In this document: positions 38,433 through 47,885 of the stretch, one piece after another
How positions within the stretch are numbered: position 1 is the first letter of the stretch
Layout: the number at the start of each line of letters is the position of its first letter
The notes under the pieces: generated by a model
Databases searched by the model: none
Seen by the model: the letters and a program-made list of their open reading frames with translations, nothing else
Told to the model about the DNA's origin: nothing
Program-made: the position numbers and the translations under genes
Assembly: GCA_029977205.1 (NCBI GenBank)
Contig: JAPOLI010000002.1
Location: forward strand, 1 to 64,000
From: a bacterium
GTDB taxonomy: Bacteria; Actinomycetota; Thermoleophilia; Miltoncostaeales; Miltoncostaeaceae
Direction: 5' to 3'
DNA length: 64,000 nt

Positions 38433-39551
38433 GTGTCGACGCCACGCTTCGCCCGCATCGCCTCCGGAGCCCTCGTCGCAGGCGGGGTCGCCCTCCTCCT
38501 GGCGTCCGGTGGATCGGCCGAGGGGTGGGCCAACACCCTCCGGTGCACGCCGCAGGCGGACGCCCAGGCCATTGACGTACAGCTGTCCGTGGCCGGGAGC
38601 CCACTCGCCGGCCAGGGCGCCGCCTTCGTGCGCGAGGGGATCGCCAACGACATCGACCCGCGCGTCCTCGTCGCCATCGCCGCGCAGGAGACGATGCTCA
38701 TGACCTACGGGCCGGCACAGGAGATCAACAACCCGTTCGGCCTCGGTCCCGACATCGCCTTCGCCACGCCTGGGGACGCCATCGCGCGGGCCGCGAGCAC
38801 CCTCAACCGCTACGCGGCCGACGGGCTGGTCACCCTTCCGCAGATCGGCGCCCGCTGGGCACCCGTGGGGGCGAGCAACGACCCGCAGGGCCTGAACGGC
38901 GGGTGGGCCGCCGGGGTCGGCGCGTTCCTCGCGCGGCTCGGTGGCGATCCATACCGCCCCGTGCAGGCATCCGCGCAGGACCCGACGCCGGTGTGCGCTC
39001 CGGCGGGCACCACGGCGGCGCCCTCGCCTGACTACACATGGGTCACGCCGCACGTGATCCCCGCGGTCACTCCCACCGACGGCCCCGGCGTCGTCGTGGT
39101 CTGGGGCGGGCAGGCGCCCGTGCCCAGCGGATCGACAATCGCCGATGGCGCCGACCCGCGCACCGGGCGGACCGCAGTCCTCGAGGGCTTTGCGTTCCCC
39201 GTCGCCGCCCCCAAGGGATCTCCGGTCTCCTACCAGCCCTCCGGCCAGGGCCCCGTGGTCATCACGTCGGCGCCGGGTGCGCGTGTCGTCGCGCCGATCT
39301 CGGGCACGTTGCGCGTCGCTGCGGGACGCGCGGCTGCAGCAGGCGTGGGCTTCTGGGTCGTGGCCCCCGGACGCGACCGCGTCGGGCTCGGTCCGCTGAT
39401 GTCGTATGAGCCGGGTATCGCCGCGGGCGTCCCGGTGGCGGCGGGCCAGCCGCTCGGGCGGGCGACGGGCTCGACCACCATCGCCTGGCAGCGTGATGGC
39501 GTGGCCGTCGGGATCCAGCCGATGCTCGCCGCCACCCGACCGTCCGACTGA
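38433..39551 (+). CDS. Exported protein with lysozyme-like and degenerate M23-like domains
   Basis: 372 residues with a signal peptide (about 1-29). Residues about 50-165 resemble a glucosaminidase/lysozyme fold: DIDPRVLVAIAAQETMLMTY, then NNPFGLG and ARAASTLNRY. The C-terminal 130 residues resemble an M23/LytM beta fold (ARVVAPISGTLRVAAG, PVAAGQPLGRATG) but lack the HxxxD and HxH zinc motifs. A cell-wall binding or remodelling role is inferred. Stand-alone gene. Confidence 0.6.
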   Translation: MSTPRFARIASGALVAGGVALLLASGGSAEGWANTLRCTPQADAQAIDVQLSVAGSPLAGQGAAFVREGIANDIDPRVLVAIAAQETMLMTYGPAQEINNPFGLGPDIAFATPGDAIARAASTLNRYAADGLVTLPQIGARWAPVGASNDPQGLNGGWAAGVGAFLARLGGDPYRPVQASAQDPTPVCAPAGTTAAPSPDYTWVTPHVIPAVTPTDGPGVVVVWGGQAPVPSGSTIADGADPRTGRTAVLEGFAFPVAAPKGSPVSYQPSGQGPVVITSAPGARVVAPISGTLRVAAGRAAAAGVGFWVVAPGRDRVGLGPLMSYEPGIAAGVPVAAGQPLGRATGSTTIAWQRDGVAVGIQPMLAATRPSD

Positions 39552-39568
39552 CCAGGCTCACCGCGGGG

Positions 39569-39574
39569 TAACCT
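39569..39574 (+). promoter_or_regulatory. -10 box of the MDR oxidoreductase
   Basis: TAACCT; transcription would start near 39581, leaving about 27 nt with GAAGGAG at 39596-39602 before the GTG at 39608. Confidence 0.4.
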
Positions 39575-39607
39575 CCGCAACTCAGGCCGGTCGAAGAAGG
39601 AGTGGCA

Positions 39608-40615
39608 GTGAAGGCGATCCGCATGAACGAGCCCGGAGGGCCCGAGGTCCTCGTCCTCGAGGACGTCCCCGACCTCGCCCCGGGCGCCGGGGAGGTCGTG
39701 GTGGACCTCAAGGCCGCCGCCCTCAACCGGCGGGATGTGTTCGTGCGCAAGGGAGTCGCGAAGGTGCCTCTCCCCCTCACCCCCGGGTCGGATGGAGCCG
39801 GCGTGGTGAGCGCCGTCGGCGCGGGCGTCGCCGGGGCAGCGGAGGGGGACGAGGTCATCATCCTCCCGTCCCTCGCCTGGGGCGACGATCAACGGTTCCC
39901 GGGCCCGCGCTTCCGCATCCTTGGGGGGCCCGACCAGGGCACGTATGCCCAGCAGATCGTGATCCCCGCCGAGAACGTATTCCCGAAGCCCGAGCGCCTC
40001 TCGTGGCACGAGGCAGCCGCGCTTCCCCTCGCCGGGCTCACCGCGTGGCGCGCGCTCTTCAGCCGTGCGCGCGTGCAGCCGGGCGAGACCGTCCTGGTGA
40101 TCGGCATCGGAGGCGGTGTCGCCACCTTCGCCCTGCATCTGGCAAAGGCCGCGGGGTGCAGGGTGGTGGTGACCTCATCCTCAGACGAGAAGCTGGAGAA
40201 GGCCGCCGCACTCGGCGCCGACGTCGGCGTGAACTACGCGACTGCCGGTGACGAGTGGCCCGCCGCCGTGAAGGAGGCCAACGGCGGCGGGGTGGACGCG
40301 GTGATCGACTCCGTGGGATCCACCTGGGCCGGCAGCGTCGACTCCTGCGCGCCCGGCGGACGCGTGGTGGTGTTCGGCGGCACGGGCGGAGCCAAGGTGG
40401 AGATGATGGTCCGGCCCGTCACGCTCGGACAGGTGAGCATCCTCGGCACCACAATGGGGAGCCCCGCCGAGTTCGGCCAGCTGCTCTCCGCCGTGGACAC
40501 CCAGTCATGGGTTCCGGTCATCGACAGCGTGCGGCCGCTCGCCGAGGCCGCCGCCGCGCACGAGCGCGAGGAGGCCGGCGCGCACTTCGGGAAGCTCGTG
40601 CTGGACTGCGCGTGA
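39608..40615 (+). CDS. MDR superfamily NAD(P)H-dependent oxidoreductase, quinone-reductase type
   Basis: 335 residues. GroES-like N-terminal part (MKAIRMNEPGGPEVLVLEDV, ALNRRDVFVRKG, PGSDGAGVVSAVGAGV) and a Rossmann fold with VLVIGIGGGVATFALHLAKA. No cysteine or histidine zinc ligands are seen in the usual positions, so it belongs with zinc-free quinone oxidoreductases. Substrate unknown. GTG at 39608 chosen because GAAGGAG lies five bases upstream. Followed by a membrane protein gene with a GTGA overlap. Confidence 0.85.
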   Translation: MKAIRMNEPGGPEVLVLEDVPDLAPGAGEVVVDLKAAALNRRDVFVRKGVAKVPLPLTPGSDGAGVVSAVGAGVAGAAEGDEVIILPSLAWGDDQRFPGPRFRILGGPDQGTYAQQIVIPAENVFPKPERLSWHEAAALPLAGLTAWRALFSRARVQPGETVLVIGIGGGVATFALHLAKAAGCRVVVTSSSDEKLEKAAALGADVGVNYATAGDEWPAAVKEANGGGVDAVIDSVGSTWAGSVDSCAPGGRVVVFGGTGGAKVEMMVRPVTLGQVSILGTTMGSPAEFGQLLSAVDTQSWVPVIDSVRPLAEAAAAHEREEAGAHFGKLVLDCA

Positions 40616-41007
40616 CCGACGCCGCACCGCCCAGCCTGCAGGAACGACTTCGTCCGATCTGCGCCATCATCGGGGCGATCGGTGCCGTGCTCAGCGTGCT
40701 CGCCGCCTTCGTCGCCATCGAGGCGTTCTCTCTCGGCGGGATCTTCTACACGTTCAGCTACCACTCGGGTGGCTGGGCCGGGGCCGTGGCATTCCTCATG
40801 GCGCTCATGACCGTGGGCGGCGCCATCGTGGTGCGCCGCTCGCCCGCGCTGGGATCCACGCTGCTGTACGTGGGTGGCTGCGGGGGCTTCCTCGCCTGCG
40901 GGGGGATCTGGCTCATCCCCGGCCTCGTCACGCTGGTGGCGGCGAACCTCGCGCTCTGGGCCATCACGGACCCCTTCGCGGACCAGCCTGCCGGCGCACG
41001 CTCCTGA
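40612..41007 (+). CDS. Small four-helix membrane protein
   Basis: 131 residues with four membrane segments (about 17-36, 52-70, 78-95, 98-117) and a cytoplasmic N-terminus. No recognised family. GTG start overlaps the oxidoreductase stop as GTGA, so the two are co-translated. Ends 13 bases before the M42 peptidase. Confidence 0.65.
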   Translation: MTDAAPPSLQERLRPICAIIGAIGAVLSVLAAFVAIEAFSLGGIFYTFSYHSGGWAGAVAFLMALMTVGGAIVVRRSPALGSTLLYVGGCGGFLACGGIWLIPGLVTLVAANLALWAITDPFADQPAGARS

Positions 41008-41020
41008 TCGGACGCGGCTG

Positions 41021-42061
41021 ATGGATCTCCCGCTCCTTCGCCAGTTGTGCGAGGCCTCTGGCCCACCCGGCGCCGAGGACCGCGTGCGCGCCCTCGTGCG
41101 CGAGCGCCTCGCGGCAGTGGCCGACCGCGTGGACGACCTCGCGATGGGGTGCATCGACGGGGTCCGCGCACCCGATGGCGAGGCCGCGGGCCGCCTCATG
41201 CTCGCCGCCCACATGGACGAGATCGGCCTCATGGTCACGCACGTCGATGATCGTGGCTTCGTGAAGTTCATCCCCCTCGGCGGCTGGGATGCCCGCACCC
41301 TGGTCGGCCAGCGCGTGCTGGTGCACGGGCGACGTGACCTGGTCGGCATCGTCGGCAGCACCCCCGTGCACCTCCTGGATGAGGCCGCCCGAAGCAAGGC
41401 GCCGAAGATGGAGGACCTCACGATCGACCTCGGCCTGCCGGGCGAGCAGGCGCAGGAACTCGTCCGGGCGGGCGACGTCGCCAGCCGCGTGCGCGACCTC
41501 GCGGAGGTGGGCGACCTGGTCTCCGGCAAGGCACTCGACGACCGGGTGGGCGTCTACGTGATGCTCGAGGGGCTACGTGCCGCAGGGCCCTCGCCCATGG
41601 AGGTCCATGCGACGGCCACGGCCCAGGAAGAGGTGGGTTTGCGCGGCGCGCGCACCGCCGCGCACCGGATCGCGCCGGACATCGCGGTGGCCATCGACAC
41701 GTGCCCGGCCGACGACGGTCCCGGCACCCCATCCAGTGGTCCTTCCACGCGCCTCGGAGAGGGCGCGGCGATCCGCGTGATGGACGCCAGCGCCATCGGG
41801 CACCGCGGACTGGTCGATCTCCTCATCGCGCTCGCCGAGGAGCGCGACATCCCCCACCAGCTCCACGTGTCGAACAAGGGCGGCACCGATACGGCCAGCC
41901 TGCAGCTTTCAGGTCGCGGCGCGATCGCCGGCTGCATCTCGATCCCCACGCGCTACGTGCATACGAGCGTGGAGGCGTGCCACCCCGACGACATCGATGC
42001 GGCGGTCGCCCTCACCGCCGCGCTCATCGAGCAGGCGCATCGACTACTCGCCCCCGCGTAG
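41021..42061 (+). CDS. M42 family metalloaminopeptidase
   Basis: 346 residues. Metal ligands fit the M42/PepA-like group: His in LAAHMDEIGLMV, Asp in SGKALDDRVGVYV, Glu-Glu in TAQEEVGLRGART, Asp in AVAIDTCPAD and His in PTRYVHTSVEAC. FrvX/CelM-like enzymes are cytoplasmic aminopeptidases forming large shells. Probably shares the oxidoreductase transcript; no ribosome site or own promoter is evident. Confidence 0.9.
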   Translation: MDLPLLRQLCEASGPPGAEDRVRALVRERLAAVADRVDDLAMGCIDGVRAPDGEAAGRLMLAAHMDEIGLMVTHVDDRGFVKFIPLGGWDARTLVGQRVLVHGRRDLVGIVGSTPVHLLDEAARSKAPKMEDLTIDLGLPGEQAQELVRAGDVASRVRDLAEVGDLVSGKALDDRVGVYVMLEGLRAAGPSPMEVHATATAQEEVGLRGARTAAHRIAPDIAVAIDTCPADDGPGTPSSGPSTRLGEGAAIRVMDASAIGHRGLVDLLIALAEERDIPHQLHVSNKGGTDTASLQLSGRGAIAGCISIPTRYVHTSVEACHPDDIDAAVALTAALIEQAHRLLAPA

Positions 42062-42064
42062 GGG

Positions 42065-42931
42065 TTACGCCACGAGCACGGCGATGGCGAACCCGCCCAC
42101 GATGACGGCGATCATGCCGCCGATCACGGCCGGCGCCATCCTCCCGTAGGCCATGTGGCCGCGGCCGAATGCGGACAGCGCGATCGCGGCGAGGAAGCCC
42201 CCGACGAGGCCCCCGAGATGCCCCCCGATGGATATCCCGGGGATGACGAACGTGATGGCGAGGTTCAGCAGGAGGAAGATCCCGACGCTCGAGCCCAGGA
42301 GGGCGATGCCCTGCTGGCGCTCGAGGACCAGCAGGGCGGCCATGAGCCCGTAGATCCCTCCGGAGGCGCCGACCGTGAGGGCGTCGGGTGCGAGGAGCAG
42401 GGCGCCGGCAGCGCCCCAGACGACGCTCGACAGGTAGATGGCGCCGAACCTGAGCGTGCCGGCATAGCGCTCCAGCGCACCCCCGAGCCACCACAGGACG
42501 ATCATGTTGAACAGCAGGTGGATCAGCCCCGCGTGGACGAACGCGGACGTGATGATCCTGTACCACTGCCCGTCGGCCACGAATGGGCCGTAGAGCCCGA
42601 GGTCAACGGCGATGCCGCTGTTGGCACCGGAGATGCCCACTCCCTGCGCGAGCGTGACGATCGCGATCGCCACGCACAGCGCGATGAGCCCCACCGTGAG
42701 CGGCGCGCCGCCGGTGCGCATCCCGAGGTCAAGTCGACGTGTGCGACTCGCAACCGACCCGGGGCGCGGCCCGCCCGCGCAGTCAGGGCACTTCATGCCC
42801 ACGGCCGCAACGCGCGCGCAATCCGGGCAGATCGGCGTGCCGCAGGTGGAGCACGAAATAAGGGTCTCGCGGTCCGGATGCCAGCGGCATCGGGCCTCAG
42901 CGGTCCCGGTATCGGCGATCGGCTCTGCCAC
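42065..42931 (-). CDS. Rhomboid family intramembrane serine protease with N-terminal zinc-binding region
   Basis: 288 residues. Residues 15-51 hold C-x2-H and three C-x2-C pairs (B-box-like). Then seven membrane segments: HLLFNMIVLW (Asn142), catalytic Ser190 in VGASGGIYG and catalytic His238 in IGGHLGGLVGG. Cleaves membrane proteins within the bilayer. Start GTG at 42931; the nearby ATG is out of frame. An eight-base spacer separates it from TACCAT. Confidence 0.93.
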   Translation of the reverse strand: MAEPIADTGTAEARCRWHPDRETLISCSTCGTPICPDCARVAAVGMKCPDCAGGPRPGSVASRTRRLDLGMRTGGAPLTVGLIALCVAIAIVTLAQGVGISGANSGIAVDLGLYGPFVADGQWYRIITSAFVHAGLIHLLFNMIVLWWLGGALERYAGTLRFGAIYLSSVVWGAAGALLLAPDALTVGASGGIYGLMAALLVLERQQGIALLGSSVGIFLLLNLAITFVIPGISIGGHLGGLVGGFLAAIALSAFGRGHMAYGRMAPAVIGGMIAVIVGGFAIAVLVA

Positions 42932-42939
42932 GCGAAACC

Positions 42940-42945
42940 ATGGTA
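42940..42945 (-). promoter_or_regulatory. Leaderless -10 box of the rhomboid gene
   Basis: TACCAT on the minus strand, eight bases before the GTG at 42931. The rest of the gap to gltB contains TTGACA at 43005-43010 as a possible -35 for gltB, without a good -10 partner. Confidence 0.45.
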
Positions 42946-43101
42946 TCCCGCTTTCTGCCGTGCGATAGGCCGATCGGTGCACGCATGCCGGGTCATGCGG
43001 CCCGTTGACAGGGGGCAGCGCGACGGCTTCACTACCCGTTCCGCCCGTGCGCGACCGCCCGTGCGCGGCCGGTCGATTGTTCGCCACACGAGAGGCTCTC
43101 C

Positions 43102-46100
43102 TTGACGACGCCTGCGCCGTTTGCCCACACGCCACCGCCGGGACTCCCCGAGCTGACGGAGCATGACGCCTGCGCACTCGCCGCCTTCGCCACCCGCGAC
43201 GGCGCGCCGAGCCGCGACATCATCGAGCGCGCGCTGCTGGGCCTCGACATGATGGTGCACCGGGCGGGTAGCGTGGACGGCGAGGGCGACGGCTCCGGCC
43301 TCCAGGTCGACATCCCACGCCCCCTCTGGGCTGCACGCCTGGCGGCGGAGGGGCTTGACCCCGCGGCGGCGCACGACCGGCGGTTCGTGGTGGCGCACGT
43401 GTTCTTCGAGGGGACCGCGGAGGCGGACGACGAGCTGCCCCGGCTGATCGACATCGCTCGCCTGCACGGCTTCGAGGTGCTCATCAGCCGCGAGGGCGAG
43501 ATCGACCACTCGGCGCTCGGCCCGCGCGCCGCGGAGAACCCACCCGTCTTCTGGCAGCTCGCGCTCACGGCCGGTGACGCCGACACCGCATCACGCGACT
43601 GCTACCGCGCCATGGTCGCGATCGAGCAGGAGCTCACGTGCCACGTGGCCTCGTTCTCCGCCAACGACTGCGTGTACAAGGTGCTCGGCCAGCCGATGGT
43701 GCTGCCGGCGTTCTTCCCCGAACTCGCCGATCCGTCGTTCGGCTCGGCGCGCGTCATCGCGCATAACCGCTACTCCACGAACACCTATCCGACCTTCAGC
43801 AGGGTCCAGCCCTTCGCGATCCTCGGCCACAACGGCGAGATCAACACCATCGCGCAGTTGCGTGAGCAGTGCCGCCAGCTGGGCCTCCCGGTCACGCGCG
43901 ACGGATCGGACTCGCAGGACCTCAACCGCCTGCTCGAGGGCCTGATCTTCGAGAAGGGGCTCTCGCTCATCGAGGCCGTGGAGTTCGCGCTGCCGCCCAT
44001 CCTCGGCGAGGTGCACCGCCTGCCCGCCGACCTGCAGGACCTCTACGTGCACTACCGCGAGGCGTGGGGTCCCTATGCCCAGGGACCCGTCGCCCTTGCG
44101 GCGCGCGCGTACGACGAGATGGTGTTCTCGGTCGACGCCCTCGGGCTGCGCCCGCTGTGGTGGGTCGAGACCGACGACATCTACGTCGCATCGTCAGAGC
44201 CCGGCATCGTGCCGGTGCACGAGCTGACGGCTGACCCCCGCCCCCTCGCGCCGGGCGAGAAGATCGCCCTCATCGCCGACGAGGCGGGCGTTCCGCAGGT
44301 CCTCTCCTACCCGGAGGTGCAGCGCGAGGTCCATGTCCGTGCCAGCGCGCGCGGCGGTCTTCCGGGGGCCGAGGCACGGGCCCGCCTTGCAGGTGGACTC
44401 GAGCCCGTGCGCGATGGCGCGGACATCCCCCACCACGATGAGGGCGCAGACGTTCCCCTCGACGCACTCCTCGCCTCGGCCGGGTGGATCGACAGCGACA
44501 AGCAGCAGGTGCAGTTCCACGCCGACCGTGGAGCCGAGCCCATTGGGTCCCTCGGCTGGGATGGCCCGCTCGGTCCGCTCTCGCCCGTACCCCTTCCCGT
44601 GTCGGACTTCCTGCAGGAGACGGTCGCGGTGGTGACCAACCCGGCCATCGACCGGGAGCGCGAGGTCGAGCACTTCTCGACGCGCGTCGTGCTCGGACGC
44701 CGCCCGCCCATCGAGGGCGTGGAGCCCACCCCGCCGCAGCGCTGTGAGCTGCGCATGCCCGTCATCCTCGGCGCCATGCGCCCCGGGGTCGAGGTGAGCC
44801 TGCCCGAGCTTCGCCGCGTGGCGGCCGGCCAGGGCGTGGCAGTGATGGAGGATGTCGTCGGCGCCTGGGGCGACCGCTACGCGCGCCTGCCCCTGCACTT
44901 CCCCGCAGACGCCACCACGCGCGACCACGTGGACCTGCTGTGCGAGCGCGCGGTCGACGCCGTCACCGCCGGTGCCGAGATCCTCGTCCTCGAGGACCGC
45001 CTCGCCACCGCGCAGGAGCGCGTCATGGACCCGCACCTGGCCGTTGCGGCTGTCGACAAGGTGCTCCGCGAGGCGCACGACGCCGATGGCGTCGCACTGC
45101 GCCGCCGCGTCAGCATCGTGCTGAAGGCCGCGGGGATCCGGAACGTCCACGACGTCATGGTCGCCGTCGGCTTCGGCGCCGATGCCCTGTGCCCCTACGC
45201 CATGCTCGAGCAGGCCGTGGACGGCTCCCCGGAGCCGGAGGCCGCCGCCGGCCGCCTGCTCGAGGGCCTGCAGAAGGGCATGGAGAAGGTCCTCTCGACA
45301 CTCGGCATCCATGAGATCCGCGGGTACGGACGCCTCGTCTCCGCGATTGGCGTCGCCCCGGAAGTGCTTGACCGCCTGGGAATTCCCGGCTTCTGCGCCT
45401 CGGAGGGCCGCGGTCTTGACTTCGCCCGCCTCGACGTGCTGGCCGAGCAGGGGCGCATGATCCGCGCCGGCGAGGAAAGCCCGGGCAAGGTCAAGCTGCC
45501 GCGCATGTACCCGAAGGTGTGGAAGGCGCTCGCGCGCGTAGCCAACTCAGAGCGCGGCTACGACGAGTTCGCGGAGACCTGCCAGGCGCTCGAGGACGAG
45601 CAGCCGGTGGCGCTCCGCCACGCGATCGGCATCCAGTTGGCACCCGACGCCGATCGCCTCCCCGCTTCGGGCGTGTCCAGTGGCGTCGGCGATCAGGACC
45701 TCCCCTTCGTGATCTCATCGATGTCCTTCGGCAGCCAGGGCGAGACCCCGTTCCGGGCATACGCCGAGGCGGCCTACCGGGCGAACATGCTCTGCATGAA
45801 CGGCGAGGGCGGCGAGATCCGCGACATGTACGGCAAGTACCCCAAGAACCGTGGCGTGCAGATCGCGTCCGGCAGGTTCGGGGTGTCGTCGCTGCTCATG
45901 AACGCCTGCGAGTGGATCGAGATCAAGATCGGCCAGGGCGCCAAGCCCGGCGAGGGCGGGCACCTGCCCGGATCAAAGGTCACCGAGGCCATCGCCGCTG
46001 CGCGCAACGCCACGGTGGGGTCCGACCTGATCAGTCCGTCGAACAACCACGACCTGTACTCGATCGAGGACCTCGCGCAGCTCATCGACGAGCTCAAGAC

Positions 46101-47718
46101 GTCGAACCCGTACGCGAAGGTCATCGTCAAGGTGCCGGTCGTGCCGGGCGTGGGCACCATCGCAGTCGGCATCGCCAAGGCGGGTGCGGACGTCCTCACG
46201 CTCTCGGGCTTCGACGGCGGCACCGGTGCCGCCCGCCTCCACGCGCTCCGGCGCGCAGGCCTGCCCTGCGAAATCGGCACCGTGCTCGCCCACCACGCGC
46301 TGGTCGAGGCCGGCATCCGCGACCGCGTCGAGATCTGGGCGGATGGCGGGCTGCGCACGGCGGCCGACGCCATCAAGCTCATCTGCCTCGGCGCGAACCG
46401 CCTCGGCTACGGCACGGCCTCGATGGTCGCCATCGGCTGCACGATCTGCCGCGGCTGCCAGCTGGACACCTGCCACGTCGGCATCGCGACCCAGCTCGAC
46501 GAGGAGGAGGCGGAGCACCGCGGCCTCAAGCGCTTCGTGCCCCGGGAGTACGAGCCCGCCGTCGAGGCGCTCATGCGCTACTTCACCGAGATGGGTGAGG
46601 CAATGCGCCGAATCGCCGGCGAGATGGGCATCGCCAACGTCCAGGACCTCGTGGGCCAGGCCGATCGCCTTGCGCAGATCACCCACCACGCGGAGATGGA
46701 CCTGGATGGCCTGCTCACCCCGACCCACCACGGCGTGATCGGTGGCCCGGACGAGGGCGAGCGGTACTTCCGTCCGTTCACGCCCCCGCCGCCGCACCGC
46801 GCGCCCGACGCGGCCCAGGAGGCGCTCGAGGCCGCCACCGTGCTGGCCGTCGAGGAGAGCGAGCTGACCGCCCGCGACAGGAACCTCGGAACGGACCTCG
46901 CCGGCGTGATCGCCCGCGCCCGCACCGGCCTGCACACGCCGCATGAGCTGAGCGCGCAGGTGGCGCGCACCGCGCCCGAAGGGCACGCAGGCACGCTCGT
47001 GGACCTCCAGTTCACCGACGGCGCCGCAACGGGATCGGGCCTGGCGGCGTTCAACGTCGAGGGCGTGCGCATCCGGGTGGCTGGCGGCGCGCAGGACGGC
47101 GTCGGCAAGTGCTCGCTCGGCGGCGAGGTGCAGGTGCTCAAGGCACTGTCGGACTCCGGCGAGTGGGTCGGCGGACACGTCGGCAAGTCATTCGCATACG
47201 GCGCCCAGCGCGGGCTCTTCCTCATCCAGGGCGATGCCGATGCGCGGGCGGGCATCCGGCTGTCGGGCGCCGACATGGTCCTCGGGGGCGAGCCGCAGGG
47301 CCCCATTGACGACCGCATCGGCGCGCTCGGCGCCCGCGCGAACTGCAAGGGCTTCGCATTCGAGTACATGACGGGCGGGCGCGCCGTGGTGCTGGGCGAC
47401 CCCGGTCCCTGGCTCTGCTCGGGCATGACGGGCGGCGTCGTCTATGTGCGACAGGAGGACGCGTGGAACCTCGATGAAGCCGCGATCCGGAGGCGCCTGT
47501 CGAAGGCCGCCAAGGTGAGCATCGTGTCCTTCGAGCCCGAGTCCGAGGACGCCTACAACGTCACCGAGCTCCTCACGTCCTACTGCGCTGCGCTCGCCGC
47601 GTCGGGGCAGGAGGAGGAGGCGGCCCGGGTCGGGTCCCTCATGGACGCGCCGGAGGATCACTTCATCGCGATCCACCCGGTCACCCAGCAGGCTGACCCG
47701 AACCTCTCCACGGAGTAG
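43102..47718 (+). CDS. gltB: Glutamate synthase large subunit
   Basis: 1538 residues. N-terminal class II amidotransferase with nucleophile Cys24 (TEHDACALAAF), so a 23-residue propeptide is expected. Central domain, FMN domain (FVISSMSFGSQGETPFRAYA, KPGEGGHLPG, LISPSNNHDLYSIEDLAQLI, TLSGFDGGTGA) and a C-terminal GXGXG beta-helix (LVDLQFTDGAATG). The iron-sulfur motif is C1113-C1116-C1119-C1124, with Cys1116 in addition to the usual C-x5-C-x4-C. No gltD is nearby. TTG start; AGAGG precedes. Converts glutamine and 2-oxoglutarate to two glutamates. Confidence 0.96.
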   Translation: MTTPAPFAHTPPPGLPELTEHDACALAAFATRDGAPSRDIIERALLGLDMMVHRAGSVDGEGDGSGLQVDIPRPLWAARLAAEGLDPAAAHDRRFVVAHVFFEGTAEADDELPRLIDIARLHGFEVLISREGEIDHSALGPRAAENPPVFWQLALTAGDADTASRDCYRAMVAIEQELTCHVASFSANDCVYKVLGQPMVLPAFFPELADPSFGSARVIAHNRYSTNTYPTFSRVQPFAILGHNGEINTIAQLREQCRQLGLPVTRDGSDSQDLNRLLEGLIFEKGLSLIEAVEFALPPILGEVHRLPADLQDLYVHYREAWGPYAQGPVALAARAYDEMVFSVDALGLRPLWWVETDDIYVASSEPGIVPVHELTADPRPLAPGEKIALIADEAGVPQVLSYPEVQREVHVRASARGGLPGAEARARLAGGLEPVRDGADIPHHDEGADVPLDALLASAGWIDSDKQQVQFHADRGAEPIGSLGWDGPLGPLSPVPLPVSDFLQETVAVVTNPAIDREREVEHFSTRVVLGRRPPIEGVEPTPPQRCELRMPVILGAMRPGVEVSLPELRRVAAGQGVAVMEDVVGAWGDRYARLPLHFPADATTRDHVDLLCERAVDAVTAGAEILVLEDRLATAQERVMDPHLAVAAVDKVLREAHDADGVALRRRVSIVLKAAGIRNVHDVMVAVGFGADALCPYAMLEQAVDGSPEPEAAAGRLLEGLQKGMEKVLSTLGIHEIRGYGRLVSAIGVAPEVLDRLGIPGFCASEGRGLDFARLDVLAEQGRMIRAGEESPGKVKLPRMYPKVWKALARVANSERGYDEFAETCQALEDEQPVALRHAIGIQLAPDADRLPASGVSSGVGDQDLPFVISSMSFGSQGETPFRAYAEAAYRANMLCMNGEGGEIRDMYGKYPKNRGVQIASGRFGVSSLLMNACEWIEIKIGQGAKPGEGGHLPGSKVTEAIAAARNATVGSDLISPSNNHDLYSIEDLAQLIDELKTSNPYAKVIVKVPVVPGVGTIAVGIAKAGADVLTLSGFDGGTGAARLHALRRAGLPCEIGTVLAHHALVEAGIRDRVEIWADGGLRTAADAIKLICLGANRLGYGTASMVAIGCTICRGCQLDTCHVGIATQLDEEEAEHRGLKRFVPREYEPAVEALMRYFTEMGEAMRRIAGEMGIANVQDLVGQADRLAQITHHAEMDLDGLLTPTHHGVIGGPDEGERYFRPFTPPPPHRAPDAAQEALEAATVLAVEESELTARDRNLGTDLAGVIARARTGLHTPHELSAQVARTAPEGHAGTLVDLQFTDGAATGSGLAAFNVEGVRIRVAGGAQDGVGKCSLGGEVQVLKALSDSGEWVGGHVGKSFAYGAQRGLFLIQGDADARAGIRLSGADMVLGGEPQGPIDDRIGALGARANCKGFAFEYMTGGRAVVLGDPGPWLCSGMTGGVVYVRQEDAWNLDEAAIRRRLSKAAKVSIVSFEPESEDAYNVTELLTSYCAALAASGQEEEAARVGSLMDAPEDHFIAIHPVTQQADPNLSTE

Positions 47719-47885
47719 GCAGCACGGCGGCGGCGGCGGCGTTCGCCGCGGACCGCATGGCGCAGGCACCTCGTGCGACGCGAGTCCGCACGGGGCGCCT
47801 GCGCGATCGTAAGCGGCCTCACAAAGGACACCGGGCGCTGCCGCGCCGCGCCCCGATCCGGTCCTGCGTCCGGCAATCTTGTGCC

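Noticed and set aside
43005-43033. TTGACA as a classical -35 of gltB
   Set aside because: At 17 bases downstream only TTCACT is found, a poor -10. Kept as a possibility but not annotated.
44194-45312. Minus-strand open frame within gltB
   Set aside because: Antisense shadow; gltB domains run through without interruption.
47725-47742. GGC repeat run after gltB
   Set aside because: Short simple-sequence run expected in GC-rich DNA; no unit structure or dyad of note.
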